From assembly GCA_903893545.1 (NCBI GenBank), contig CAITMJ010000009.1, forward strand, positions 1-64,000: DNA of 64,000 nt. The letters run 5' to 3'. The notes below the pieces were generated by a model. That model searched no databases. It had not been told where the DNA came from and worked only from the letters and a program-made list of their open reading frames with translations. Below are positions 17,563 through 26,501 of the stretch, one piece after another. Position 1 is the stretch's first letter; every line of letters begins with the position of its first letter. This stretch comes from an uncultured Chlamydiae bacterium. Its GTDB lineage: Bacteria > Chlamydiota > Chlamydiia > Chlamydiales > SM23-39. The position numbers and the translations under genes were made by a program.

Positions 17563-19881
17563 TCAGTTTTGTAAAATTGTAATCTTTGGCTGTCGACGTT
17601 TTGACTTGAATTTTTTACCTTCTTCTGCCGAATTTTTCCTTGCCTCAGTAATTAATGCTGCAAGTTGATTTTCTGGAACTTGTTTGTCTACAGAGGCTAG
17701 TATTTCTAATTCTTTCACAAACAATTTTGAGATATCATCTTGTTTCATATTTTTATTATATTTTTTGATCACTGCAAGTTCTGCTTGATGTAAATCTTCT
17801 TCGCTAAATAAATAGAATTCTTCGGTTTTTTTGTAGTATTTTTCATCTATTTTTTTATGTGTTGTGTCTGATTGTTTATATTTATCTTTGTCGATTTCTT
17901 GATAGTTTATTGTTTTCTGTAGGTATTTTTTTTGTCCTTTATAGTTGACGTAAGATTCTTTTGCTACGTTAATAGTCGTTATTACGTCTGAAGGGCTTAG
18001 TTCTTCGAATGTGTTTATGATTGATTCTTTACGATTGTTCATGAGATTTGGAAGGAATTTATTGATTTGTTTTTGTAAATTACTTCGATATGATTTACTT
18101 TGTCCTTCTTGAATAGGAGGAATGATGTCGCTTTTTGGTTCTAGTTGTTTTACAAAATGCTCGTAAATAATAGGCGCTGGTATAAGAGGAGTGCCGTTTT
18201 TTTCTGAGAAAATTTCGTCAAGTCCTGATTGAAGGCTTTTTTTCACGTTTTCTAGATCGAGGGTTTGTACTAGTTCATAACAAACTTCGTCGGATCTCAA
18301 AATTTCTTCTGGAATATTTTCGATATAATTTGCAAAATTCTTTTTGTTCAATTTTCCAAATATAGCGACTTCATCACTAAAAGGTTTTTCGGTTTCTTGA
18401 CCAAATAAGAAACTTCGATGGAAGGCCCCGCTAAGATTGGTCAAGACAAATTCATAACTGGGAGTTCCGTCGGCTTTGGTTCCGACTTGTGCGATGCCAA
18501 TATTTTCTGTATGGAACTGATCATTTCCAACTTGTAATGAAAGTGCTAAGATTTTACCTAGTCCTTTGATATCCCGAATCGACACTCCGTTAGAATCTTT
18601 AAGCACGTCTCCATTGAATACAGCTCGAAAGGAGTCCCGTGTGCGATGGTAGTCTTGTAGAACGCCCTTTTTTTGTTCTCTTTCTAGCTTTTGGTTGTAT
18701 TTGAGTTTTTCATAAGGAAAGAGAATGTTGCCTCTTATGTTCTCTTCTTTAGTTTTCAAGAGTTGGAGATTTTTTTCCACTGTGTGCATGTTTTGATACT
18801 GATCTAGAACAGGGGATGCAAGATACGGCTCGCCACCAAAAGAAATTAAAGTCGCTGTGCCAATGTTATTGCCTCCCCCCGCTTTTTGCGTAAATGCGGC
18901 TGCGAAGGCCTCTGCGATCAGCTCTCTCCAATTGATAGCGCCATTCTCTCTTGGCTGTTTGATCAACACATTTTGCACTTTTATAGAACCATTTTCTTCG
19001 TAGAAATAAGCGTATACTCCACTGCGATCAGTCTCTTCTTTGCCGGTTTTGCTGAGGAGTCGAAAGTGTCCTTCTTTCAGCAATGGAATGAAGTTTTGTT
19101 TGTTAACGGAGCTCGTGTCTGCTGGAAATGTCGGTAGCGGCTGGTTTGCAATGGATGATAAAGTGAGTGAAATAGCCTCTTTTAGGGCTGTGTCGTCGAC
19201 GATCTTTTGGAAAGATTTTATGCCCTCTTCCTCGACACCAAAGGCTGTGCATAATTGTTGAAGAATTTGCTTCTTTTCTTTTGGTTCGATGCTATCTATT
19301 ACTGTAAAGAGGGCGCCAATCGCATTGTCTTTTGTTTCCTTGTTTTGCAAGCGATCATGGAATGCCTTCCCAATGGAATGTTGGGCAAACTCTTTTGGCG
19401 CTGCAGGCTTAAGGGGCGGAAGCACAGAACTAGTAGAGGCCGATACGACTTTGTTCGATGTTGAATTTACGATCTTTTCATAGGAGACTATGGTGGCGTC
19501 ATAGTATTTCAATGCTCGTGCATCGGTCGGTCTCTTTTTTTCTTGAGTATTGATGAGAAGCGTCTTGTCTTGTACAGAGATCGTGGTTTTTTCTTCTGTG
19601 AAAATCTTGCCTACGGCATTTGTGTCTGCCAACCCGATGAGGTTGTTAGCAAGGATCTCCCACTGCTCTTCTGTTGCGTAATGTCCCCCGATGTCAATTT
19701 CATAGATTTCCCCTTTGTACTCGAGTCGGTAAGACTTGGGGAGGTGTTGAATGGTTATCTGCGATAGAGAGAGGCTGCTTGTAGGGCTGGGGGGGATTCC
19801 TGTAGTTTCAGGAGAAACCTGTTTATTTTTCCCTTCGGGAGTCGACGGAGAGACTCCATCAATAGGAGGGATACCAGACAT
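17563..19881 (-). CDS. Large putative effector with kinase-like motifs
   Basis: 772 residues from the ATG at 19881 (AAGG nearby); a further upstream ATG at 19959 would read into the murF leader and is less likely. An N-terminal Pro/Ser/Thr-rich tail is followed by a module (residues about 50-115) resembling one in the 1218-2534 deubiquitinase. The middle part has features of the lipid-kinase/HipA-like fold: NVLIKQP (Lys about 308), an acidic helix RELIAEAFAAAF, and GNDQFHTENIG followed by YEFVLTNLSGAF. The expected metal-binding Asp of the last motif is Asn, so it may be inactive or divergent. The C-terminal quarter is charged and ends in a basic KKFKSKRRQPK. It is convergent with the lipoprotein gene and divergent from murF. 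Confidence 0.55.
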   Translation of the reverse strand: MSGIPPIDGVSPSTPEGKNKQVSPETTGIPPSPTSSLSLSQITIQHLPKSYRLEYKGEIYEIDIGGHYATEEQWEILANNLIGLADTNAVGKIFTEEKTTISVQDKTLLINTQEKKRPTDARALKYYDATIVSYEKIVNSTSNKVVSASTSSVLPPLKPAAPKEFAQHSIGKAFHDRLQNKETKDNAIGALFTVIDSIEPKEKKQILQQLCTAFGVEEEGIKSFQKIVDDTALKEAISLTLSSIANQPLPTFPADTSSVNKQNFIPLLKEGHFRLLSKTGKEETDRSGVYAYFYEENGSIKVQNVLIKQPRENGAINWRELIAEAFAAAFTQKAGGGNNIGTATLISFGGEPYLASPVLDQYQNMHTVEKNLQLLKTKEENIRGNILFPYEKLKYNQKLEREQKKGVLQDYHRTRDSFRAVFNGDVLKDSNGVSIRDIKGLGKILALSLQVGNDQFHTENIGIAQVGTKADGTPSYEFVLTNLSGAFHRSFLFGQETEKPFSDEVAIFGKLNKKNFANYIENIPEEILRSDEVCYELVQTLDLENVKKSLQSGLDEIFSEKNGTPLIPAPIIYEHFVKQLEPKSDIIPPIQEGQSKSYRSNLQKQINKFLPNLMNNRKESIINTFEELSPSDVITTINVAKESYVNYKGQKKYLQKTINYQEIDKDKYKQSDTTHKKIDEKYYKKTEEFYLFSEEDLHQAELAVIKKYNKNMKQDDISKLFVKELEILASVDKQVPENQLAALITEARKNSAEEGKKFKSKRRQPKITILQN

Positions 19882-19971
19882 AATTGCGCCTTTTTTTTGC
19901 ACAGTAGTTGTTTGGCGAATTATACACAACGTGGTGGCGAGAATAGGGCGTTTTTGCAATTATGCTTCCAT

Positions 19972-21273
19972 ATGAAAAACACCCCCTTAAATGAGATCGC
20001 TAAGCTGCTAGGAGTTGCACTCAAGGCGAGCATGCCGGTTGCCGGCTTTCAGATCGATAGCCGTTTGGTAGAGCCCCAGGATCTCTTTTTCGCTCTTAGC
20101 GGAGAGAGAACCGATGGCCATCAGTTTTTAAAAGAGGTGAAGGCCAGAGGTGCCATTGCGGCGGTAGTTTCAAGAGAGTACCTTGGGCCTGACGAGGGGC
20201 TGGTGTTATTGCCGGTCGACGATGTGCTTATGAGTCTGCAGGCTTTGGCGGCGCATTTTGCAAGAGAGGGGAGGGCGAAGATCGTCGGGATTACCGGCTC
20301 GATGGGGAAGACGACGACCAAGGACTTTGCGGCGTGTTTATTGGAGGGGAAGTTCCGGGTGGGCAAGACGTTTGCGAGCTACAACACGCGCCTGACGCTG
20401 CCGATCACGGTGCTCAATATGCGGGGAGATGAGGAGATTTTGGTGCTCGAGATGGGGATGGGAGAGGCGGGGGATATCGCGAAGTTGGTCGCGATTGCTC
20501 CGCCAGATGTCGCTGTGCTGACGAAGGTGGGCCTTGCCCACTATGGCGCACTTTTTGGCAGCATTGCCGATATTGCGCGGGCAAAGGGAGAAATTTTTAG
20601 CCATCCAAAGACAAAGAAAGCGATTTTCTATCACGGTTTTCCAGGGGAAGCGCGCGGGAAGAGTTTTTCGCTAGATTGTAGGGACGCAGATTATTTTTTC
20701 TTGGGCGATGTCGTCCAAGAGAGAGGGGGAGAGGCGTTTCGATTTGATTTGCCGTTTACGCAGATGCATGTGCGATCTAATTTTCTTGCAGCGGTGGCGG
20801 TAGCAAGATCCTTTGGCATGAGATGGGAGGAGATCGCAAAACAGGTGCCAAAATTGCGCTTGCCGAAGATGCGTTTGGAGCAATTTGAAAAAGAAGAGAT
20901 TGTTTTTATCAACGATGCGTATAATGCAAATCCCGAATCGACGATGGCGGCGCTTTCTTGCTTACCAGAGCCGAAAACGGGAGGCAAGCGGATCGCTGTG
21001 CTAGGGAGGATGGTCGATTTGGGGCCGTTTTCTAAATCTTGCCATGAAGAGGTGGGGCGTTTTGCGCAAAAAAGGATCGATTGCCTGTTGACGTATGGCG
21101 AGGAAGCAAGGGTGCTGTCCAAGGCATTTGCGGACGGGCAAAGAACGGCGGAACATTTTGAGGATTTTGAGCGGCTTTGCGCTCGCTTAAAAGAATGGAT
21201 GCGCCCAGGAGATGTGGTGCTTGTGAAGGGGTCGAGGGATTTACGGATGGAACGGGTGTTTGAAAAAATATGA
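19972..21273 (+). CDS. murF: UDP-N-acetylmuramoyl-tripeptide--D-alanyl-D-alanine ligase
   Basis: 433 residues from the ATG at 19972; an upstream in-frame start at 19897 adds a non-conserved leader. MurF adds D-Ala-D-Ala (or equivalent) to the UDP-MurNAc-tripeptide in the cytoplasm. It shows the Mur-ligase P-loop GSMGKTTTKDF, NDAYNANPESTMAAL and the DSR segment near the N-terminus. It is the first gene of the division/cell-wall operon and overlaps mraY by four bases. In Chlamydiae the peptidoglycan made is thin and linked to division. Confidence 0.95.
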   Translation: MKNTPLNEIAKLLGVALKASMPVAGFQIDSRLVEPQDLFFALSGERTDGHQFLKEVKARGAIAAVVSREYLGPDEGLVLLPVDDVLMSLQALAAHFAREGRAKIVGITGSMGKTTTKDFAACLLEGKFRVGKTFASYNTRLTLPITVLNMRGDEEILVLEMGMGEAGDIAKLVAIAPPDVAVLTKVGLAHYGALFGSIADIARAKGEIFSHPKTKKAIFYHGFPGEARGKSFSLDCRDADYFFLGDVVQERGGEAFRFDLPFTQMHVRSNFLAAVAVARSFGMRWEEIAKQVPKLRLPKMRLEQFEKEEIVFINDAYNANPESTMAALSCLPEPKTGGKRIAVLGRMVDLGPFSKSCHEEVGRFAQKRIDCLLTYGEEARVLSKAFADGQRTAEHFEDFERLCARLKEWMRPGDVVLVKGSRDLRMERVFEKI

Positions 21274-22487
21274 TTCTTTTTCTTTTTGAGTTTTTGCAAT
21301 GTTTGGGAATCAAAGTGCCCGCGGCATTTTTTTATTTTTCTACGCGGATGATTTTGGCTGCGATCACTTCTCTTTTATTTGTGATTGTTCTCGGCCCTCT
21401 ATTTATCAAAAAATTGTACGAGTGGAAGATCGGCCAAACGATTCGAAGTGTGGCAGAGGTCCCTCTTTTGGCCGAGCTGCATGGAAAGAAGAAGGACACG
21501 CCGACCATGGGCGGGATTTTGGTTTTGGCGGGGATCGGTGCGGCGTTAGTTCTTTGGATGGATCTTCGCAGTGTCTTTACGCTGATTTTGCTGTTGACGA
21601 TGGTGGTGCTCGGGTTTTTGGGCGGCATCGACGACTATTTAAAGCTTCGACTCAAAAACAGCAAGGGACTACCGGCAAGGAAAAAAATGCTCGTGCAGGT
21701 GGTTTTTTCTTCGCTACTGGCTTTGTATTTACTTTGCCCTCCGGTGCAATCGGTATTGGGAGGGAAGGAGTGGTTTAGCCCTCCAAGCGCCAAGGAACAG
21801 GTCGTGGTTCCAAGACCGGGCATGCGGGCAGAAATCAAGGTGAAGGAACTTTCGACAGAAGAATATGCAACGAGGTTTTATCTCCCTTTTTTCAAGGATC
21901 CGCTCTTTCTTTTGCCCAATGTTCTCGCGTTTTTCCTGATTGTATTTGTGATTACAGGATCATCGAACGCGGTCAATCTCACCGATGGACTCGATGGTCT
22001 TGCAGCTGGGTGTTTGGTGATGGTATCGCTGGTGCTCGGGCTTTTTGCCTTCTTGTCGAACCACATCGATTTAGCGCGATATTTGAATATTTTGTACATT
22101 GAGAACAGCGGAGAGATCGCGGTATATCTTTTTGCAATGGCGGGAGCCTGCCTTGGCTTTTTGTGGTACAACGGGTATCCTGCGCAGGTGTTTATGGGCG
22201 ATACGGGATCGCTTGCTCTCGGAGGACTTTTGGGCGTGTCGGCAATTTTGCTCCGGCGTGAGGCTGTCTTGGCTATTGCAGGGGCAATTTTTGTCGCCGA
22301 AGCGATGAGTGTGATTTTGCAGGTTTTGAGTTATCGGTATCGGAATAAAAAACGGATTTTTCTCTGCGCACCGCTCCATCACCATTTCGAATACAAGGGA
22401 TGGCCAGAGACGAAAGTTGTGATCCGCTTCTGGATTATTAGCCTGCTTTTTGCAATGATGGCTGTAGCTTCTTTGAAGTTCCAATGA
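21270..22487 (+). CDS. mraY: Phospho-N-acetylmuramoyl-pentapeptide-transferase
   Basis: 405 residues with about ten hydrophobic segments. MraY transfers phospho-MurNAc-pentapeptide to undecaprenyl phosphate to make lipid I at the inner membrane. Family motifs include DTPTMGGIL, LGFLGGIDDYLK, NLTDGLDGLAAG, FMGDTGSLALGG and the C-terminal HHHFEYKGW. A periplasmic-loop insertion (about residues 170-205) makes it longer than the usual 360 residues. The start ATG overlaps the murF stop, and the end overlaps murD. Confidence 0.96.
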   Translation: MILFLFEFLQCLGIKVPAAFFYFSTRMILAAITSLLFVIVLGPLFIKKLYEWKIGQTIRSVAEVPLLAELHGKKKDTPTMGGILVLAGIGAALVLWMDLRSVFTLILLLTMVVLGFLGGIDDYLKLRLKNSKGLPARKKMLVQVVFSSLLALYLLCPPVQSVLGGKEWFSPPSAKEQVVVPRPGMRAEIKVKELSTEEYATRFYLPFFKDPLFLLPNVLAFFLIVFVITGSSNAVNLTDGLDGLAAGCLVMVSLVLGLFAFLSNHIDLARYLNILYIENSGEIAVYLFAMAGACLGFLWYNGYPAQVFMGDTGSLALGGLLGVSAILLRREAVLAIAGAIFVAEAMSVILQVLSYRYRNKKRIFLCAPLHHHFEYKGWPETKVVIRFWIISLLFAMMAVASLKFQ

Positions 22488-23704
22488 TGAAAGTATTAGT
22501 GCTTGGATTTGGTGTTAGCGGCAAGGCTTCGGCCTCTCTTTTAAGAAAAGAGGGCTATGAGGTTGTGGCTGCGGACAAAAATCCAGGGCCGGGAGTTTTG
22601 CCAGACCGGGCAGATTTGCCGTTGGAGGGCTTTTCTCAGGTGATTTTATCGCCCGGAGTGCCGCCTACTCACCCGATTGTGCAAAGAGCTCTTGCGGCGG
22701 GGATCGAGGTGGTTGGAGAAGCGGAGATGGCGATGCGGAGGGTCGAAAATCGCTGCATCGGCATTACGGGGACCAATGGGAAGACGACGGTGGCCCTTTT
22801 GACCGAACATGTGCTGAACGCTTCGGGCATCAAGGCTCGCGCTGTTGGAAATGTCGGCCTTGCGCTCTCTGAATATTTACTGGCGCCGGATAAATCTGAA
22901 GTGTTGGTCATCGAGCTGAGCTCGTTTCAATTAGAAACGCTAGAGACGAAAAAACTCAAAAGCTCAGTGTGTCTAAATATTACGCCAGATCACTTGGATC
23001 GATATCCTTCGATGCATGAATATGCAATGGCGAAGGCGAAAATCCAAGATTGCTCAGAGAAGCTATTCTTATCAAATCAAGTAGTTAGCGAATATGGGGA
23101 CTGCTTCAAACCCTCTTTTGAAATTTTTGAACATTTAGAGGAAACTGTTGCGCCGATTTTCTCGCTGGAGTATATCCAATTAGGTGTTCCTGAAAAGCAA
23201 AACGTTCAAGCTGCAGAAGCGTTGTGTAGAGAGTTTGGAGTTGGCTACGAGCAGTTTTTGAAAGCTCTTACGACGTTTCGAAAGCCGCATCATCGGATCG
23301 AATGGGTCGGAGAGAAGAGGGGAGTGCACTATATCAACGATAGCAAAGGGACGAATGTCGATGCCGTACTCCACGCGATGGAACTTTTTAAGGGGCCTGT
23401 GATTTTGATTGCGGGCGGAGTCGATAAAGGGGCGTCGTATACGCCTTGGATTGAGAAATTTCAGGGTGTTGTGAAGAAAATCATTGCTTATGGCCAGGCA
23501 GCGTCTAAAATGGAAGGAGAACTCGCCGCTTTTTTTCCGTTTCAAAGGGTGGAAAAATTTAGCGATGCATTTGATGCGGCTAGTTGCAATGCGGTCAGCG
23601 GAGATAGTGTTGTTCTTTCGCCGGGATGTTCGAGTTACGATCAATTCCGCGATTACAAACACCGAGGCGATGAGTTTAGAAATAGGTTTAAATCTCTTCA
23701 ATAG
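22484..23704 (+). CDS. murD: UDP-N-acetylmuramoylalanine--D-glutamate ligase
   Basis: 406 residues. MurD adds D-Glu to UDP-MurNAc-L-Ala. The N-terminal Rossmann GFGVSGKAS, the P-loop GITGTNGKTTV, NITPDHLDRY, and YINDSKGTNVDAV with LIAGGVDKG are all present. It overlaps mraY by four bases; a second ATG at 22487 would serve equally. Length is a little below the enterobacterial enzyme. Confidence 0.95.
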   Translation: MMKVLVLGFGVSGKASASLLRKEGYEVVAADKNPGPGVLPDRADLPLEGFSQVILSPGVPPTHPIVQRALAAGIEVVGEAEMAMRRVENRCIGITGTNGKTTVALLTEHVLNASGIKARAVGNVGLALSEYLLAPDKSEVLVIELSSFQLETLETKKLKSSVCLNITPDHLDRYPSMHEYAMAKAKIQDCSEKLFLSNQVVSEYGDCFKPSFEIFEHLEETVAPIFSLEYIQLGVPEKQNVQAAEALCREFGVGYEQFLKALTTFRKPHHRIEWVGEKRGVHYINDSKGTNVDAVLHAMELFKGPVILIAGGVDKGASYTPWIEKFQGVVKKIIAYGQAASKMEGELAAFFPFQRVEKFSDAFDAASCNAVSGDSVVLSPGCSSYDQFRDYKHRGDEFRNRFKSLQ

Positions 23705-23716
23705 GAGTTTTCCTTT

Positions 23717-24397
23717 ATGAATCGTAGAAACACGATCTTGCTCGCAATCATGATCAATGCAGCAGTGTTGGTCGTCCTTTTTGCCAGCGCTCTGACCTCC
23801 CAAGAAGAGCTCGCCATCGCGCCGACCCATGAGGTCTCCGGGCAGATAGCGACGCAAGATCTCTCTCTCCCTCTTTTTGGCGATGAGCTCGATTTGACGA
23901 TGCGCCAGCCGGCAAAAGTGGTCGCAAGCGCCCCATTGCCGCAAGTATTGCCGGAAAAAAGTGTAGAGACTGCGATTGTCCACGCATTGCCCCCTGCTGC
24001 TGTGGAAGCCCCTATAATGGTTGAAAGACCAGCGCCAGCTCCTCTCGCGACGAGCTTACAAATAGAGGTCAAAAAAGGCGATACTCTGGAAAAAATCGCA
24101 AAATCGCACCATACGACAGCGGATGAGATCATCAAGGTCAATCATTTGCCGAGCAGCTTTCTTCGCGTCGGACAGACGCTCAATCTTCCCATCGAAAAAG
24201 TAGCGGCAAAACCCGCTCCAAAAACGATTGCAATCCCACAAGTGGGCCCCGATTATTACACGGTCAAGGTGGGAGACAATCCTTGGACCATCGCGATGAA
24301 GCACCATCTAAAAGTAGAAGAGCTTTTAAAGCTCAATGGCCTCAATGAAGAAAAAGCCCGCAAACTCAAGCCTGGCGATCGCCTCCGAATCAAATGA
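23717..24397 (+). CDS. LysM-repeat membrane-anchored protein (NlpD-like)
   Basis: 226 residues. An N-terminal hydrophobic segment (ILLAIMINAAVLVVLFASAL) anchors or exports the protein. A low-complexity Pro/Ala linker follows, then two LysM domains: IEVKKGDTLEKIA to VGQTLNLPI (about residues 115-160) and YYTVKVGDNPWTIA to LKPGDRLRIK at the C-terminus. LysM domains bind glycan strands of peptidoglycan. It occupies the same place as the nlpD-like gene in C. trachomatis (from memory CT759) but lacks a peptidase M23 domain. AGGAG precedes the start and the stop overlaps ftsW. Confidence 0.88.
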   Translation: MNRRNTILLAIMINAAVLVVLFASALTSQEELAIAPTHEVSGQIATQDLSLPLFGDELDLTMRQPAKVVASAPLPQVLPEKSVETAIVHALPPAAVEAPIMVERPAPAPLATSLQIEVKKGDTLEKIAKSHHTTADEIIKVNHLPSSFLRVGQTLNLPIEKVAAKPAPKTIAIPQVGPDYYTVKVGDNPWTIAMKHHLKVEELLKLNGLNEEKARKLKPGDRLRIK

Positions 24398-25503
24398 GAA
24401 ATCGCAGCTCGATTGTCTTGATTTTTTCCGTGGCGCTTATTTTTTCTATCGGCCTTCTCATGGTGTTCAACACCAGTTCTGCAGAACTAATCGACAGGTC
24501 CCTAGATGTGAATCTATACACGGCGCTCTATAAGCAGTTTGCCTATGGATGCGTCGGTCTTGCTCTGGGATTTACCGCCTATAAGCTAGGCTACGAGCGG
24601 CTTTTACGGTGGAGCGTTCCTCTCCTTTGTTGCATTGGGGTTCTTTTAGCAGCGCTTTTTGTGCCAGGAGCTGCGCAGACGATCAATGGAGCGAAAAGGT
24701 GGCTCAATATCTTTGGGTTTTCGTTCCAACCTTCTGAGGTGGCAAAAATTTTGATCCCAGCGGCCTTTATCCACTGGTTTTTACAGCGAGAAACAATCGA
24801 TTTTAAGTCATTTTTTAAGGTCTTGGCCTTCCTTGCGATTCCAGCAGGGCTTATTCTCATTGAACCGGATAATGGTACGGTGGCGATCTTGATTGCACTC
24901 ATGGTCGTTCTCTTTTTGCTGACCCGGATCCCATGGCGCTACTGGGCCCTTCCTCTCATTGGTCTGATCTTACTCGGGGGAGCGGCAGCTTTTCATATGC
25001 CCCACGTGCCCGACCGGATTCGGATCTATCTCAACCCGGAACTCGATATCCGGGGTAAAGGCCATCAGCCCCATCAAGCGAAGATCGCAGCGGGCTCAGG
25101 AGGGGTTTTTGGCCGCGGCCTTGGAGAGAGTTTGCAGAAGCTCAACTATCTTCCCGAGGCAAGGAGCGATTATATCGCCGCTATTTATGCAGAAGAAACG
25201 GGATTTATCGGAATGGTTGGTTTAATTGGACTCTATTCGGCCTTTGCCTACGCAGGCTTTGCGATCGCTTTCAATGCAAAAGAGAAAGGGGCCTTTTTAC
25301 TGGCCTCGGTGTTGACGTTTTTGATCGCCATCCAAGCCTTTTTAAATCTCGGAATTGTGTCGGGCCTTCTCCCGAGTAAGGGGATGACGCTTCCCTTTTT
25401 CTCGCAGGGAGGAAGCTCTTTGATGGTCAACATGACCATTGTCTTTTTACTGCTCGATATTTCGAGAAAAAGCGCAGTGGTTTTGACAAAAAGGCGCACA
25501 TGA
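24394..25503 (+). CDS. ftsW: FtsW/RodA-type lipid II polymerase
   Basis: 369 residues with about ten membrane segments. SEDS proteins polymerise lipid II into glycan strands together with a class B penicillin-binding protein. Family features include NGAKRWLNIFGFSFQPSEVAK, EPDNGTVAIL and PEARSDYIAAIYAEETGFIG, with SQGGSS near the C-terminus. The neighbouring murG supports FtsW rather than RodA. It overlaps the LysM gene and murG by four bases each. Confidence 0.93.
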   Translation: MRNRSSIVLIFSVALIFSIGLLMVFNTSSAELIDRSLDVNLYTALYKQFAYGCVGLALGFTAYKLGYERLLRWSVPLLCCIGVLLAALFVPGAAQTINGAKRWLNIFGFSFQPSEVAKILIPAAFIHWFLQRETIDFKSFFKVLAFLAIPAGLILIEPDNGTVAILIALMVVLFLLTRIPWRYWALPLIGLILLGGAAAFHMPHVPDRIRIYLNPELDIRGKGHQPHQAKIAAGSGGVFGRGLGESLQKLNYLPEARSDYIAAIYAEETGFIGMVGLIGLYSAFAYAGFAIAFNAKEKGAFLLASVLTFLIAIQAFLNLGIVSGLLPSKGMTLPFFSQGGSSLMVNMTIVFLLLDISRKSAVVLTKRRT

Positions 25504-26501
25504 AGGTGCTTATTGCGGCAGGCGGAACGGCCGGACATTTGTTTCCCGCACAAGAGCTAGCAGAGCTTTTGGAAAAAGATTCCGAGGTGATTTTTGCAGG
25601 GCATGGTCTGGCAAAGAGTCCTTATTTTAAAAAAGAGCGCTTCCGAAGTTGCGAAGTAGTCTCTTGCCCATTTGGACTTCGGTTTTTCTTGACCCTTGCA
25701 GTGGGCCTTTTTGCGGCCATTCGACTGCTGCTACGAGAAAAGCCCGATGTGGTGGTAGGGTTTGGTAGCTACCACACAGTGCCTGTTCTTTTGGCAAGTG
25801 TGCTGCTGCGAAAAAAAATTGTCCTCTATGAGGCCAATCGAAGCATGGGCAAGGTCAATCAACTCTTTACCCCTTTTGCAAAAAAAATCGCAGTGCAGTT
25901 TTTAGTTTCAAAAAAGCATACGGCAGTTCCGTTTTTCCCTTGGATTAAGAAGGAAAAAATGGAGAGAGCGGCAGCTTTGCAAGAGTATGGCCTTAATCCA
26001 ACGGCAAAGACGCTTCTTGTATTTGGCGGCTCGCAGGGAGCTAAATTCTTAAATGAAAGACTGCCAAAAGTTGCCTTGAAGATGCAGATCATCCATTTAG
26101 CCGGCAGCGAAGAAGCGGCAAAGCTTGTCAAAGAAGAGTATACAAAAGCTGGGGTGACCTCGATTGTATTGTCGTTTGAGAAAAAGATGGCAAGGGCGTA
26201 TGCAGCAGCTGATTTTGCAATCTGTAGAAGTGGCGCAGGGACATGCGCAGAACTCATTTACTACCAAGTGCCCTCGCTGCAGATCCCATATCCTTACGCG
26301 TATGGGCATCAAGAGCTCAATGCGAAGTTTTTAGAAGATCTTGGCGGCGCGAACGTTCTTTTACAGAAAGAAGCGAGTCCTGAAAACATTGTAAAAGAGA
26401 TCGAGCGGATGGATTTAGACGCGATGAGAGTTGCTTTAAGATCGGCAGAAGCGCAAAATCAAAGCTTAATGGGTTTAGACGAGTTAGTTCGACGATGTTA
26501 G
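25500..26501 (+). CDS. murG: Undecaprenyl-PP-MurNAc-pentapeptide GlcNAc transferase
   Basis: 333 residues. MurG converts lipid I to lipid II on the cytoplasmic face. The glycine-rich N-terminal loop AAGGTAGHLFPA, the second-domain loop FGGSQGAKFLNE and the nucleotide-sugar site CRSGAGTCAEL with GHQELNA are present. Length is slightly short for the family (about 350). The gene overlaps ftsW by four bases and murC/ddl by seven. Confidence 0.95.
   Translation: MKVLIAAGGTAGHLFPAQELAELLEKDSEVIFAGHGLAKSPYFKKERFRSCEVVSCPFGLRFFLTLAVGLFAAIRLLLREKPDVVVGFGSYHTVPVLLASVLLRKKIVLYEANRSMGKVNQLFTPFAKKIAVQFLVSKKHTAVPFFPWIKKEKMERAAALQEYGLNPTAKTLLVFGGSQGAKFLNERLPKVALKMQIIHLAGSEEAAKLVKEEYTKAGVTSIVLSFEKKMARAYAAADFAICRSGAGTCAELIYYQVPSLQIPYPYAYGHQELNAKFLEDLGGANVLLQKEASPENIVKEIERMDLDAMRVALRSAEAQNQSLMGLDELVRRC

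Noticed and set aside
23180..23983. 267-codon minus-strand frame opposite murD and the LysM gene
   Set aside because: It lies antisense to two well-supported genes and looks like a GC-driven shadow.
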